The notes below the pieces were generated by a model that worked only from the letters and a program-made list of their open reading frames with translations, ran no database searches and was not told the DNA's origin. Shown here piece by piece: positions 45,960 to 57,284 of a stretch of DNA of 64,000 nucleotides. A program made the translations under genes and the position numbers. The DNA is from Trichobilharzia szidati (Eukaryota; Platyhelminthes; Trematoda; Strigeidida; Schistosomatidae): assembly GCA_944472155.2 (NCBI GenBank), contig OX235272.1, positions 81,722,020-81,786,019 on the forward strand, in the 5' to 3' direction. The stretch's first letter is position 1. Each line of letters opens with the position of its first letter.

Positions 45960-46315
45960 TTGGTTTGTAGCAATTTTGCTTGATTGGTTGAAGGATTTCA
46001 TCATGAGCTGACATCGGTTAGATAAATGGACAGCCGTTTCGTTCTAGTTCGGGACTCTTCAGCAGCACGCACCCACCCCAACTGGGTTCGAACCCAGGAT
46101 CTTCTGGTTACAAGGCTAGCGAGCTCGTAGACCATTAAGCCACTACGACCCCATCCAATGGTCGGCCGATCAATTCTAACTTCTGCCAATTCATGACATG
46201 GCGCGACCGCCAGCCAATGTCTTCGGTGAGTATTTGTCCTCAAGCCCGACGTGAACCCCTGTGGGTACGTACTAATGAAGAGTCCCAAACTAGGACGAAA
46301 CAGCTCTCCAGTATT
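45960..46315. repeat. Full TH repeat with cores at both ends
   Basis: Minus strand left core: CTGAAGA-GTCCCGAACTAGAAC-GAAACGGCTGTC, with C3 and GAAA intact and one stem II mismatch. The middle holds GGGTTCGAACCC and the tRNA-like segment. The right core on the plus strand is ATGAAGA-GTCCCAAACTAGGAC-GAAACAGC (C3 lost). Confidence 0.8.
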
Positions 46316-46899
46316 TTAGTATTGTCGTTAATTAAGAAAAGCATGTTGTCTTTACTCTCTGAAGTAGGAATGGCTGAACCAGAAATCATTTCCTGTAAAG
46401 TGTGTCTGTGATAAATTTTAGTTGGAATGGAGTAAACTTATTTCCTGAAAGGTAAGCACTTAATGCTTAAACAAGAATGTTCGGTTATTGTACCCTATGT
46501 GTGCTTCGCTGTTGATAAACTTTTCTAAAAACTTCTTAATTAGTACAAACAGGTGCTGTCTCGACGATGAGAAATAAAATTTTTTAATGTAACCTTGTTC
46601 CAGGAGTTGATCTTGGTTGTTGCAGCTGGTATATCTGGAATGAATGAGGCCTAAGGATAACTAAGTTTCTTTTCAATTCATGAATAATCTCTGTCTAGAC
46701 ATTAGTGAAAACAAAACAAGTAGTTCAGCGAAGAGGCTCTTTTTTTGCGAATTCATTTTCCCCCTCAGCTGTACAATCGAATTTATATAAAATGTTTTCA
46801 TGAAAGAGGGTAGTAACAAAGGTGATGGTGAGTTGTCACAATCATTGTTATTAATATTAGTCGATGCACAAAAGCTTTAGTCATTCAGTTAAAGAAACC

Positions 46900-47745
46900 A
46901 GAATTATGCATACAAAAGAAAATTATTCAACCACTTCTACGCTGGACCACTGACAGTAAGACTCTAGAAGATCTGGATTTCGCAGATGATATATGTTTAA
47001 TATCACGTAAACTCGAAGACGTACAGGGGAAAACCAACAAACTGGCTGGAGGAGCGGGCAGCGAAGACAAGACTCCAGGTGAACATAGAGAAGACGGAGG
47101 TGAGGGAGATAATTAACGACAAGCACCAATTACCATCAGATGGAGATATTTGACAGAGGTTACCTTCGCTTATCTAGGAAGCATTGTTTCAACCACAGGC
47201 AGTCGGAACGGATGAAGATGTCAAACCCAGCCAGAATCGGAAAGGCAAGATACGCCTTCATCAACCTGAAACCAGTTTGCAAATCTTCTGTAGTCAGCCA
47301 CAATAAAGGACAGGATTCGGATATTCAACACAAATGTGGAATCAGTCGGGTCTCCTATACGGGTCAGAAACCTGCGCTGCGTGTCCCGAAAAGGATTTCC
47401 AACAGGTTACAGACATTTATCAACAGCTGCCTTAGCTGGCCAGAAAGAATTAGCAAGAAGAAACTCTGGCTGGGAACAAACCAACTAAGAGCCGATCGCT
47501 GAACAAATATGTAGGAGAAAATGGAGATGGATTGGGCATACGTTGAGGAGGCTGTCGAATGACATCGCGCGCAATGCAGGCCATTGCTCGAGTAGAATCT
47601 AAATGGGAAGTAACGAGTTGGTTTTCCGAGGGGAGATCAAGTGAGGAGATGGGAGATTATGGGCAGTCGTGGACCCAGATGAAGAGGAGATGTGTTGTTG
47701 AAGCCCTATGTTCCACACAGAACCCAAGGGAATAATAATAAACAA
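46900..47745 (+). mobile_element. RTE-A LINE, RT palm to 3' end
   Basis: Readable: KTLEDLDFADDICLISRKLE (catalytic ADD), KTNKLAG and GEHREDGGEG, YLGSI-like, ISNRLQTFINSCLSWPERIS, WRWIG-TLRR-like and a 3' end GAAGCCCTATGTTCCACAC, GAACCCAAGGGAATAATAAT. It is frameshifted in several places. The 3' end gives the reference for the tail shared with tRNA-Gly SINEs. Confidence 0.85.
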
Positions 47746-48589
47746 TACAGTACATCTACCATCATCGTAGCAACCTTGTTGATTTCTACTGTTTTAATTT
47801 TTGTTTTTTTGTTTTACTAACTCCTTATATCTCCTGTACTTCTTTAGAACTCTTACAAAATTCTATATTTTCCCCCATTTCTATATGCATCTTCATCAAA
47901 TTAGTCATCTTTCTGCGTAACTATAAGACACATATTCAACTTCTTTAACACATTGACTAACATTACCAACTATGATTGTGTCAACTCATCATCACTTTTG
48001 TTACTATCCTCTTTCATGAAAAAAAGTCGTCTATAAATTCGATTGTACAGCTAAAGATGAAAATGGATTCTCTGAAAAGAACCTCTTCTCTGAACTGTGT
48101 GTTTTGTTTTCATTAACTAAGTTTCTCTCTAACCTTTTACTTTTGACAGTGATTTAGGCCGGGAATATGAAATTCTGGAACTGTTTAGGTTGTGTCATTC
48201 CTTTGTAATTTTTTTTGCTGTATTGAATAATTAACGATAACAAGAAGACACGTTGAACTGTGTCTATGAATGATACATCAGCCTACGTTAAAACTAATTT
48301 CCTTTATCAACTTGTCATCATCATTATAAGCCGATCAATATTTACTTCTTATGTCAATCATAGCCTAGAATTTAGAATGCAATGTTAATAAGCCATGCAT
48401 ACTGTAGGTGAATAAGGCATATTCCATCATGTGAGTGAATTAGGCTTACTTGAAAATGATCGTCGTAATCACTTAGAATTTCATTAAGTCTTTCTTTTGA
48501 TTAAGGTAAACAATCAGCTACTCTTCTGAAATGATATAAAAAATTTCTGGAAGTTAGTATGTAATTTATCACTCATCATTTTCAAAAAT

Positions 48590-48885
48590 TTGATCAAGAG
48601 CTGACTTCATTTGGAGAGCTGTTGAGAACAAAGGGGTACCGGATAGCTGTTTTGTGCTTCTTTGGGACTCTGCAAAGTACTCACCCACTAGGGGTAGAAT
48701 CTAGGACGTTCAGCTTGCAAGTCAGCTTCGTTATCCCAGTGACTGAATGCTCAGTGAGGTCACCTTGCAACCTGAACATCCTGCGTTCGATCAGTGCTGA
48801 AGAGTCCCGAAGGAGGATACAACAGCTACCCAGTACTCCCTGGTTTTCAACGGTTCTCCAAGTAAATTGAATATCCATAACTGTA
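48590..48885. repeat. Diverged TH repeat
   Basis: Ends GATCAAGAGCTGACTTCATT and GGTTTTCAACGGTTCTCCAA are inverted. On the plus strand CTGAAGA-GTCCCGAAGGAGGAT-ACAAC shows CTGANGA kept but GAAA lost. The tRNA-like part is only faint (TTGCAAGTCAGC, GTTCGATCAG). Confidence 0.6.
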
Positions 48886-48996
48886 GGACTAATCAGTTTA
48901 TCGGTATTTTACTGAAGAATATAAATACTACATATTTTTGACTGTTTCCTCCATTCTTTGCTTAGTTTCACTACTTTTTTCCATCTCTTGCATTTC

Positions 48997-49180
48997 AAGT
49001 GGAACATAAGGCTTCAAGCTTTTTGAAGCTTCGATACCGATGATGTTTTTTTCGCGAGCTAAAGTCTTTAAACTCACAATCAACCTTTTCTCTCTTCCTG
49101 GTTTACTACCGGCTTGTAAACAAGGTGAGTTTTAGGAGTTCATCGGCTGGGAATCGAACCCAAACCTTCCTGGTTATTGT
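48997..49180 (-). mobile_element. tRNA-Gly SINE, 5'-truncated
   Basis: The tail GTGGAACATAAGGCTTCAAG, body CTTTTCTCTCTTCCTGG and B box complement GGGAATCGAACCC are present in minus orientation. The tRNA head is missing. Confidence 0.65.
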
Positions 49181-49559
49181 TTATTGCCATAACTCATGTA
49201 TCCTTTCTGAATCGAAAATAAATTCACCTTGAACAATATTTTTTCACATAGGCGACCTTACATAGAATTTCTGATATCCCTTCATCATATGTTCTTATTT
49301 TTGTAGTTCTTTTTTTTCTAAACACATACTCCCCTACTAGTTTTCTTATTCAGAAAACATTTAAAGTATGCTTGAAAACTGTTGGCATTAATCAACCAGA
49401 TACACTTGGATGGAACTCGTATTCTCTGTCAAATGCCAACCTATGCGGGGTAAATCTTCATCACCACTTAGAACTGGGTAGCCAGATTGGTTACTGGATT
49501 TGAGTTCATAATAACTGACTAATTGAGACACACCACTGGAATGCCATTCTTACACTGAG

Positions 49560-50215
49560 AAGGCAAGATCTATTCTTCCAGGAAGAATGCAAATTCATTA
49601 CTTGAAACCCTACTAGAGGACGGGTATCCACCAAGATTTATCGACAAAAACATGAAGGAAAAGCCTCCATCGCCAAAAATCACAACGGTTCCTGAGAAAA
49701 CTTTCTTCATGAACCTGGAATTCATAGGTGACACTGAAGCAGAAATCCTTAGAAACCGCCTTTCTAAGTCTCTGAAGAAGACATTTCAAGCAGCCACCTT
49801 ACGCATCACATTCTCTATCAGACAATTTGTCCAGTCTAACGTTAAGGACAAGATACCGGCTTTCGTCACCTCAGTGTGTATTTATCAGTTTACTTGTTCG
49901 TGTGGAGCAAAGTTTATCGGCCGTACGTAACATCTGGTCCACAAACGTATTCTGGAACACTGTCCAGCTCGGTTAGCTACAGGAGAAAAGAAGAATACTA
50001 GCAGCTCCATCGTCGAACGCCTTGTCAACTCTGTCTATCGAGTAACCCCAAGTGAATGCTTCATAGTGCTACACAGAGTCCCTCAATATCGTACGAAAGG
50101 ACTTCGCATACGCCATCTGTACGTAGCTGAATCATTGGCTATTCGGGATCTGAAACCGGACGTCTGCATTCAAAAGCACCACATACATTCCCTCGCCCTA
50201 CCGTGGCCAGAGTAA
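49560..50215 (+). pseudogene. Penelope-like element C-terminus with GIY-YIG, one in-frame stop
   Basis: A plus-strand frame from about 49560 reads ALEDGYPPRFIDKNM-like residues, FFMNLEFIGDTEAEILRNRL, SVCIYQFTCSCGAKFIGR, a TAA at 49928-49930, then HLVHKRILEHCPARL, RLVNSVYRVTPSECF, YVAESLAIRDLKPDVCIQKH and LALPWPE before TAA at about 50215. The YIG tyrosine is Phe here (FIG). RT is absent. Confidence 0.88.
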
Positions 50216-50679
50216 AGTTCTTAATATAATTTTGCTTCCTTTTATTATGTAAGTTCGCTATTATTATTCTCATCATCCTTATTTTATTACCACTCTACTA
50301 CTGTTTATTAATAACATTGCATTTTCATACAGATTTTGTAAAAACACTTTATTGTCTTTCCACTTGTTTTTGTCCACTCTACACAACTATAACGATTAGT
50401 CATTTTCCCACACTTATTACGTCATGCCAACTTCTGCCCAATTTCCAATTAGTCACCCCGTCTAGACTACACCTTACATTATGCAATGTGTTTTGCGAGG
50501 ACAAATTTTACCAGCATCTGATTGGTCTTATGAACTCTTAAATATAATTATGATTGTACAGCTTATGAAAATGAATCGTCGAAAAGAAAACTTTCTTCGC
50601 TGTTTACATCTTTTCTTAAGAATGCAAATGACAAAAAATTACGGTTATTTACACAATTATTTTACATAACCAATATGTT

Positions 50680-50960
50680 ACTTGTCAGGCGTGAGGACGA
50701 ATACTCGCCAAAGGCATTGGCTAGTGGTAGCGTTATGTCATGAACTGGCAGAAGTTGGAATTCATGGGCTAGCCCTTAGATCGAGTCCCAACGGCTCGCG
50801 TTGTAACCAGAATGTCCTTGTTTTCAGTCCCGGTGGGTGCATACTCATGATGAGTCCCAAACTAGGACGAAACAGTTATGCAGTAAACCCTGCAGGTTTT
50901 CCAATGATTCTCTAACCGATGTCAGCTCATAATGGAATCCGGTAACCAATATCTAAAAAT
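50680..50960 (+). repeat. TH repeat, 5'-truncated
   Basis: GTCAGGCGTGAGGACGAATA, GGCATTGGCTAGTGGTAGCG, a damaged tRNA-like segment, then ATGATGA-GTCCCAAACTAGGAC-GAAACAG. Stem II is perfect (GUCC/GGAC), GAAA is kept and C3 is A. It ends CAATGATTCTCTAACCGATG. Confidence 0.75.
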
Positions 50961-52039
50961 GTTTTTATTGGTTAATAGTGTACCAATAAGGATTCAGTGA
51001 CACGACCTTTGATCTGCATTAAGGCCGAATGTTTAGTCTATAACCTACATTAGAAAACACTGACTAATCATATGTCTGTCTTGTCTGTCTTGTCTGTCCT
51101 AAACAACAAATTTTTTTATTTTGATGGGTTCATGAATAAATTTTGAAAGATTATTTTCTACTTTCATTCTCTTACCCAGATAAACTTCCGGTTTAATCTT
51201 TTAAATATCCCGCTGAATGCTTTTTATCTGACAGCTGAAATATTGTGTATTAAAAATGAAGTGAAGATTTAAATATGGTTTAGAAAATGTTAAGGTTTTG
51301 TTGTAAACAATTAAAACCTCTCTTTGTTTCATTTTGCAGTCAGACAAGGCTAGTTATCTTATGTTAATTCTGTAGATTGTGAATGGACAGGAATTCATCT
51401 GTGAACGACTTCTTCTTCTATGTATGTGTCCAAAAAATGAGGGATATGCCATTCTACTTATTGCACAGTTCATGTATTGTCACCCTCGTATTGTCATCAG
51501 ATTAGGACTGAATATTAGTTATTTGCTATTGAACTTTATATGAGTGTTATTCATCAGACAACAGATTAGTATGTTCCTACTCTGTTTCACCAAAAGTATT
51601 ATAATTTGAAGACTCCTCATTCAGTTTTTATATTTAAATTGATAGCTAGGCAAAGTTCAACAATAGCGTCCAAAGGGATGCGAACGCACGAGTGACCTTC
51701 AGCCGATCAGTCATAAAAATGAGGAATTTTCGCACAAAAAATGACGTATATTTACAAGAAAATGCATGAAAACATCTTTCTCTGACATGACTTAAAAAAA
51801 ACGTGCCAGTTATAATGAGGAGTATTAGTTGCTAAGTTATACTAGTTTCTGTACATGTATTCACCGAGGTGACTGAATATGAGCTGATTTTGTGAGAAGT
51901 TCATCTCTCTTATCCTGTTGTGTAGTCTTTCCCAAAGCCCTCGGCTGAATTACTGTGGTTTCCAGTAAGAGGATCGACGACTACTTACCAGGAAAATATG
52001 GATAATAAAACAAAACAAATGACATCAAGCCTAAATCTA
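50961..52039. other. AT-rich stretch without recognised gene
   Basis: A triple CTTGTCTGTC-type tandem at about 51077-51100 is the only repeat seen. No gene. Confidence 0.5.
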
Positions 52040-52156
52040 CCCCTAGTCATAACCCTAACTTAAATCCTGACCCTAACACCAACCCTAACCTTAATCCTAA
52101 CCCTAATAATAACCCTCATCCAAACCATAATTCTAACCCTGATCCTAACCCTAACG
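52040..52156 (+). repeat. Degenerate interstitial telomere-like repeat (CCCTAA)n
   Basis: About 15 imperfect CCCTAA-type units (for example CCTAACCCTAATAATAACCC and GATCCTAACCCTAACGAG). Schistosome telomeres are TTAGGG repeats. The units are separated by variants of TAATCCTAA and CATAATTCTAA, so the tract is old or the product of a repair event. Confidence 0.75.
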
Positions 52157-53414
52157 AGCTATTAACACATTGTCAAAACAATACTTAAAACGTGATCTGG
52201 CTGAAATTTACTGCTTAGCTGGTGAAATAACATTGATATTTCAGCTATGATAGTGACAGGTGCCGTTAGCCAACGACTAGCATGCGTCCAAGGTCATTGG
52301 AGCGTTCGCACTCCTGGGACGTTATTGTTGAAATTCACCGATAGCTGTTTAGGAATTTCAAATTTTCATATTACTTTTCGAAAGCTGTCAACTCACAATG
52401 TTTGTATAGTATTAAAAATAGCTAGGAAATGGCTAGATTGAGTTCAGTATTTTCTTTCTGATTAGAATTTCCATAAAAAAAAGAGAATTTAAGATAATGG
52501 TCACAGTTAGATTTATTACTATTATTATGATTATTATTAACAGCTTTCAACTGACTGTCCTAAATATGGTGAAATCACTTCATGTCCAGAAATTCATTCG
52601 CCTGATTGTTAAAATCTAACATTGATATATGCATATATACATACTTGCGTGTAGCCCTACTATTTGTTCTAACATTTTAGTGTACGTGATTATCATATAC
52701 AAAGTGTGAAATACTTATGAAGGATACGCATTTAAAATTGAAACATTCATTCAATGTGTTCAATAGTTATTCCTTTTTCAAATATATGTACAATATTTAA
52801 TCCTTGAAAAGCTTGTATAAATTCATAAATGCCTTTTTTAAAGTCGATAATCAATCTATAAATATATATACATAAATATATGCGTATTATTTTTAAAAGA
52901 TTATAAAATATATTTACTTGGACAAGTGTAAATCTTGTGAAACATTTTATAATTGTATATACCTTTCTGTAAAGTAAAGTGATTGTATTAAATTGGACTA
53001 TTTTAAACTTATTATATTGAACAAAATTTTATGATTTAGCTATAGAGTAAATTTTTATTGATAGTTGTGTTAACATATAAAAAGAATAAGCAAATAACAA
53101 GTACACTATTCACTAATATGAGAATGTAAATACGCATGGTGTATGTTTAACAGAATGCAGTTAAACAACATTATTGAATACTAGAATAAAATAATTTGTT
53201 TTTATATTACATACTCTTATCTCTTTGCATATAATTCTGTTCTTAATCTACTTAGAAACATTTCACTTATAGTAAAGTAATTCTTTGACTGTGAGATTAT
53301 GAAACATTTCTAATAAATGGAAATAATTTACTGAGGAAAAAAAATATATGCTATATATATACACACCTATTTCTAAAAGCTTGTGACGAAGTTATGCATA
53401 GGAAAGTATTTTTG
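52157..53414. other. AT-rich stretch without recognised gene
   Basis: Strongly AT-rich with TA/ATA runs (about 52855-52880 and 53344-53365). No coding sequence or known repeat. Confidence 0.5.
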
Positions 53415-54115
53415 ATTGGACATTAGTCAGTAACTAGTGTAATGTGTGTGTCTACTCCTATCCTTGGTGGAGACTGAATTCTATCAGTCAAGTTTGCAAT
53501 GTGGCCACCATGCCACTAGGTGGCTCACCATAACGGTGCACCTTGAATTGGTTGGAGGATTTCATCATGAGCTGGCATCGGTTAGAGGACCATTGGGAAA
53601 CCTACAGGGAGCACTGGATAGATGTTTCATCAGCTTGGTTTGGACTCTTCATCAGTACGAACCCACCGCGACTGGGTTCGAACCCACGACCTTCTGGTTA
53701 CAAGGCGCGCTATGTCATAGACCATTAAGCCACTGGACTCGATACAATAGCCAGCCCATGAATTCTTACTTCTGCCAGTTCATGACATAGAGCAATCACT
53801 TCACAGTGTCTTCTTTGACGAGTTACTACCTCACTACCCTACTGGTCACGACCTCCCACTAGAACCCCAGGTAACTACCTGAATAAGGCCAGTCGCTAGT
53901 GAGCATTGGATTAATTTTCAAGTATTGGTTTTTAGGGTTTTGTTTGATTTGTTGGAGGATTTCACCATGAGTTAACATCAGTTGTTGTTGGTATTACATG
54001 CTTGGAAGCAATCGGAAGGAATCCTTGAACCTGATAGAATTCAGTCTTCACGAAGGATAGAACTAAACACATTACACTAGTTAGTGATTAATTTCCAATC
54101 AAAAATATCCAATAT
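53415..54115. repeat. TL3 inverted termini with a TH repeat nested inside
   Basis: A left terminus (GATTGGACATTAGTCAGTAA and AGACTGAATTCTATCAGTCA, 53417-53490) and its inverse (CTGATAGAATTCAGTCTTC and TTAGTGATTAATTTCCAATC, about 54040-54105) bracket a full TH repeat at about 53535-53970. Confidence 0.7.
53535..53970 (-). repeat. Full TH repeat (nested)
   Basis: The minus-strand order is CATGAGCTGGCATCGGTTAG end, core complement (GTTTCATCAGCTTGG), B box GGGTTCGAACCC, tRNA-Thr-like segment with the CTTCTGGTTACAAGG loop complement, the long body through CCTACTGGTCACGACCTCCC and CTGAATAAGGCCAGTCGCTA, then a terminus. It is one of the longest copies, about 435 bp. Confidence 0.75.
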
Positions 54116-54330
54116 ACAGTCCTACAGGAGGTCAGTCGCGTGCCCGAATAGCTCAGTGGTAACGTCTCTGACTGCAGGCAGCACCGAGTGACACGGGTTC
54201 GAATCTCAGACGGGTGGGACATGAGTTCCTTTGAGGTTGCAGATACGCCTTGATGACTGGTGAGTGCCAACTAGCACGAAACCTAGGTCGAGCAAGGCTT
54301 CCTGACGATTGCCGCCAACTATCTAATACC
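54116..54330 (+). repeat. TL3 tRNA-like repeat with A and B boxes
   Basis: GCCCGAATAGCTCAGTGGTA (A-box region), ACGTCTCTGACTGCAGG, a long variable arm, and CACGGGTTCGAATCTC (B-box region), then GATACGCCTTGATGACTGG and CACGAAACCTAGGTCGAG. It is a third tRNA-derived family, distinct from the Gly- and Thr-like ones, and probably not a functional tRNA because no clean acceptor stem follows. Confidence 0.7.
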
Positions 54331-54589
54331 TCACTATCACTGTTGTTAACTTAACTCTCATTCAATTTTAGTTGAATTTCACTCAATCCCGTGAAGACGT
54401 TTTGCTTTTCAGCAGTTCTTTGGCTGATATCAGTCCGCGATAAAATGGCATCAATGAAGTCTAGTGAATTTTGACAAATACATCCCACTTAATGTATCAT
54501 CAATTACAACTACCAGTTTGTTTACTATCCAGAGTGCTATTGTGCAGATGAATGATCATAGTTAAATACTGACACGCTGACAAACACAT

Positions 54590-54825
54590 GTTGGTGGCAC
54601 AGTGGTAGAATGCTCGTCAACCATGCATGTGGTTCGGGGTTCGATCCCCGGCTGACGCATTCCTTTACCTCGCTAAGCTAGTAATAAGACTAGGAGAGAT
54701 GAAAGGTTGGGCATGAGGCTAGCAGCAACCCTATCCCGTAAAAATAAACACCACTACTACCGAAACTTCAAGCCTCTAGCTTGAATCCCTATGTTCCACT
54801 AGCACCGTAGAGGAATGAAAAAAAA
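54590..54825 (+). mobile_element. tRNA-Gly SINE, well preserved
   Basis: The head GTTGGTGGCACAGTGGTAGA and ATGCTCGTCAACCATGC aligns with tRNA-Gly by eye; B box GGGGTTCGATCCCC is perfect. The body is CTTTACCTCGCTAAGCTAGT; the 3' tail is CTTGAATCCCTATGTTCCAC, then GTAGAGGAATGAAAAAAAA. It is the reference copy for this family in the window. Confidence 0.85.
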
Positions 54826-54949
54826 GCGATGACTAACCATTAAATTTTGATGTTTTTTAGACACTGCGAATGAATGTATATGTCCAAACCAAGGTCACCT
54901 TTAACAGTTTGAAAAAATGTGGGCATTGGGTATTTGATATTCATTATAA

Positions 54950-55930
54950 TAAAGGTTTTTCGTATTTCCCAATGAATTAAAAACAGAACGATATTGTTTT
55001 TACTGACGTTTCGCTATTTAATGCTAATGGCTTCATCAACAAAATCAACACTGACATTAAGTATGGTCGAAAACGTGTTCCGAAAACATGGACCTCAACA
55101 GTTGTCATTCCATATAGATCACAGACGTCAGACGATATCAGAAGAGTACTCAATAAGCACAACATCAGAGTTTTCTTCAAAACACCAGACACGCACACTA
55201 CAAAACAACCTTGTCCATATAAAAGACCAAATCCCTAGTGATTCTCTATCTAATTGTATCTACAAAATAAAATGCTTGGAATGTGATGCGATATACATCG
55301 AACAAACATCGCCAGAGCAAAATAAAAATCAGAAGAAATGAACACCGTAGAGCATCTGTTCGACCAACTACCGAGAAATCCAGTAGTGAACTAGAAAAGC
55401 TTGAAAAATCATCAGCCATAGGTCTACACCCTATAGAATCAGGCCACAAAATTGATTTTGACAATATTGAAATAATCCAGAAAAATTTCAGCAATCACGT
55501 CTAAGAACGTCTGATATCAGAAGCACTTCATATCAAGTGGAATCCAAATTGTCTGAATAGGAATGATGATGGACTAAAACAGAATTTGACCTGGTTACAA
55601 CACCTCCTTCCCCCATGAAATGATAAAATCAACACGAATGTGATAAGCAATTTCATCGTGTAAACACATGCTGCTTTTATAATTTTACACACTTATCAAA
55701 TCCAACAATCTACATCTGGTTTTGTTATCTTTACCAATTGGCCAACTTGACAACGCAAAAATGACGTCATGTTGAGGAACGATGATTAAGTTGTTATAAA
55801 TAAGCTGAAATTTTGTTAATTCTAGTTTAATAATACTTTGGATAAAGCTATTAGCAGCGGCAGTAAATAGCGAAACGTCAGTAAAAACGGTAATATCGTT
55901 TTGTTTTTCATTCATTCACAGGGAAATACA
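54950..55930 (+). mobile_element. Penelope-like element with inverted termini and GIY-YIG remnant
   Basis: Inverted arms of about 65 bp (about 54955-55035 and 55855-55935) both contain TTACTGACGTTTCGCTATTT or its complement. Inside, plus-strand residues LSNCIYKIKCLECDAIYIEQ, then after a frameshift RRNEHRRASVRP, HPIESGHKIDFDN and WNPNCLNRN identify the endonuclease end. The GIY-YIG glycine is replaced by Glu (YIE). RT is absent. Confidence 0.85.
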
Positions 55931-56429
55931 AAAAACCTTTATTTTGGCAAATGAATTTTAGTTATAAATTGATGTATAGGATGTTTTGTTAATTACTTTT
56001 TCTCCGACTGTATATATTTATCGACAGAACTTTCATTCTCCGCGACTTGTCATCCGTCACATTCTAAATAATATATTCTACAAAGGCTTTAGATAAGACC
56101 CAGTCTACCTTGTTATTGCAATGAAAAATACCAGAATATCAACAACCAAACTTCCAAAATATTTTTTCTCTCTGCATTTATTTTCTAAACAAAATGAATT
56201 TATATTCTGAAAAATATTATAATTATTATTCAAAAACTTGTTTTTCAACTTGATAGTTTCAAATTAATGGAATGATTATCTTTAACTGTCCAGCTTCAAT
56301 CGATATTTTCTTTCAGTTTAACACGATAATGAGTGATGAATAATATATTTATGTTCATAAATTTTAGATAATAAAGTCATCATAATAAAGAATAACCTTA
56401 CTAGTTTTCTAGCTTGTCTTAAGCCCCGA
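55931..56429. other. AT-rich stretch without recognised gene
   Basis: No coding or repeat feature recognised. Confidence 0.4.
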
Positions 56430-57213
56430 AATTGAGGGTGTAGGGGGTTGAATCTGCGGCTAGATACCCTACCTCAGATAATCGTTTTCGATAGGCACTT
56501 GACTTCGTGCAGTAAATTTGCTAAAGGAATTTTGTCTGACTTGGAGCATCCACTTCACCCTCAGCTTTCACCTTGCATCTCCTCAGGTAGAACAAGAAGT
56601 AACTTCAGAAAACTGTATGCTCGCACGTCTATGTATAAAAATTCTATCATACCATACTTGGCACGTATTTTATGGGATGAAAATAGCGTCAGGCAAGAAC
56701 TGACTAACCTTTTTTCATCTAGTAAATAAACAATCTCCTCCATCCATCCTTATATACCTTCAAGTTTTACTTTTATTATTTCTATTATATTTATGGTCCT
56801 GTTGATTCTTTGTTTTTACTTTCATAACTGCAAACACCAACTTATCTCTATGACTGCTGTAATCTTTGTTTTTTCCCTCACCATATCATGTAAAGAGAAC
56901 ATTATATTCAATATTTTTAATCATGCAAGGATTTGTATACCGCATCGACAATACTGTGTGAAACAAGCCCACGGCAATTTCCACTTGTATTATTATCATT
57001 ACCTTAGCTGCTATCATTATTATTATTTCCATTTTATATGCTGCATGTTTTTTTTATTTTACCCCATTGTAAATGTAGAAAAATTTTCTGTGTGATTAAT
57101 TTTATTTATAATTTGAGGAAATTAGATGCAATATTGTGATTAATGCTGAAAATTCCATTCTGTATCACAAGTACTATTTTTGGAATAAAGTAAATCATTA
57201 TTATTATTATTAT
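56430..57213 (+). mobile_element. CR1-like LINE C-terminus and 3' end
   Basis: An open stretch at 56448-56729 carries SGRTRSNFRKLYARTSMYKN and SIIPYLARILWD, matching the final part of the CR1-like ORF at about 4.8-4.9 kb. The 3' end GAAAATTCCATTCTGTATCA, GGAATAAAGTAAATC and an ATT run (57191-57210) matches that of 5170-5215. Confidence 0.8.
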
Positions 57214-57284
57214 CAATCAGATCGCCACAGAAACTTCAAAACACAAGAAAAATATAAAAAACAAATTTATTCTTCGTTGGAGGT

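Noticed and set aside
52247..52441. 64-codon plus-strand frame
   Set aside because: No family resemblance and surrounded by AT-rich noncoding sequence.
54116..54190. Possible functional tRNA gene
   Set aside because: A and B box sequences are present but no complete acceptor stem was found, and the sequence repeats as a TL3 element elsewhere in the window.
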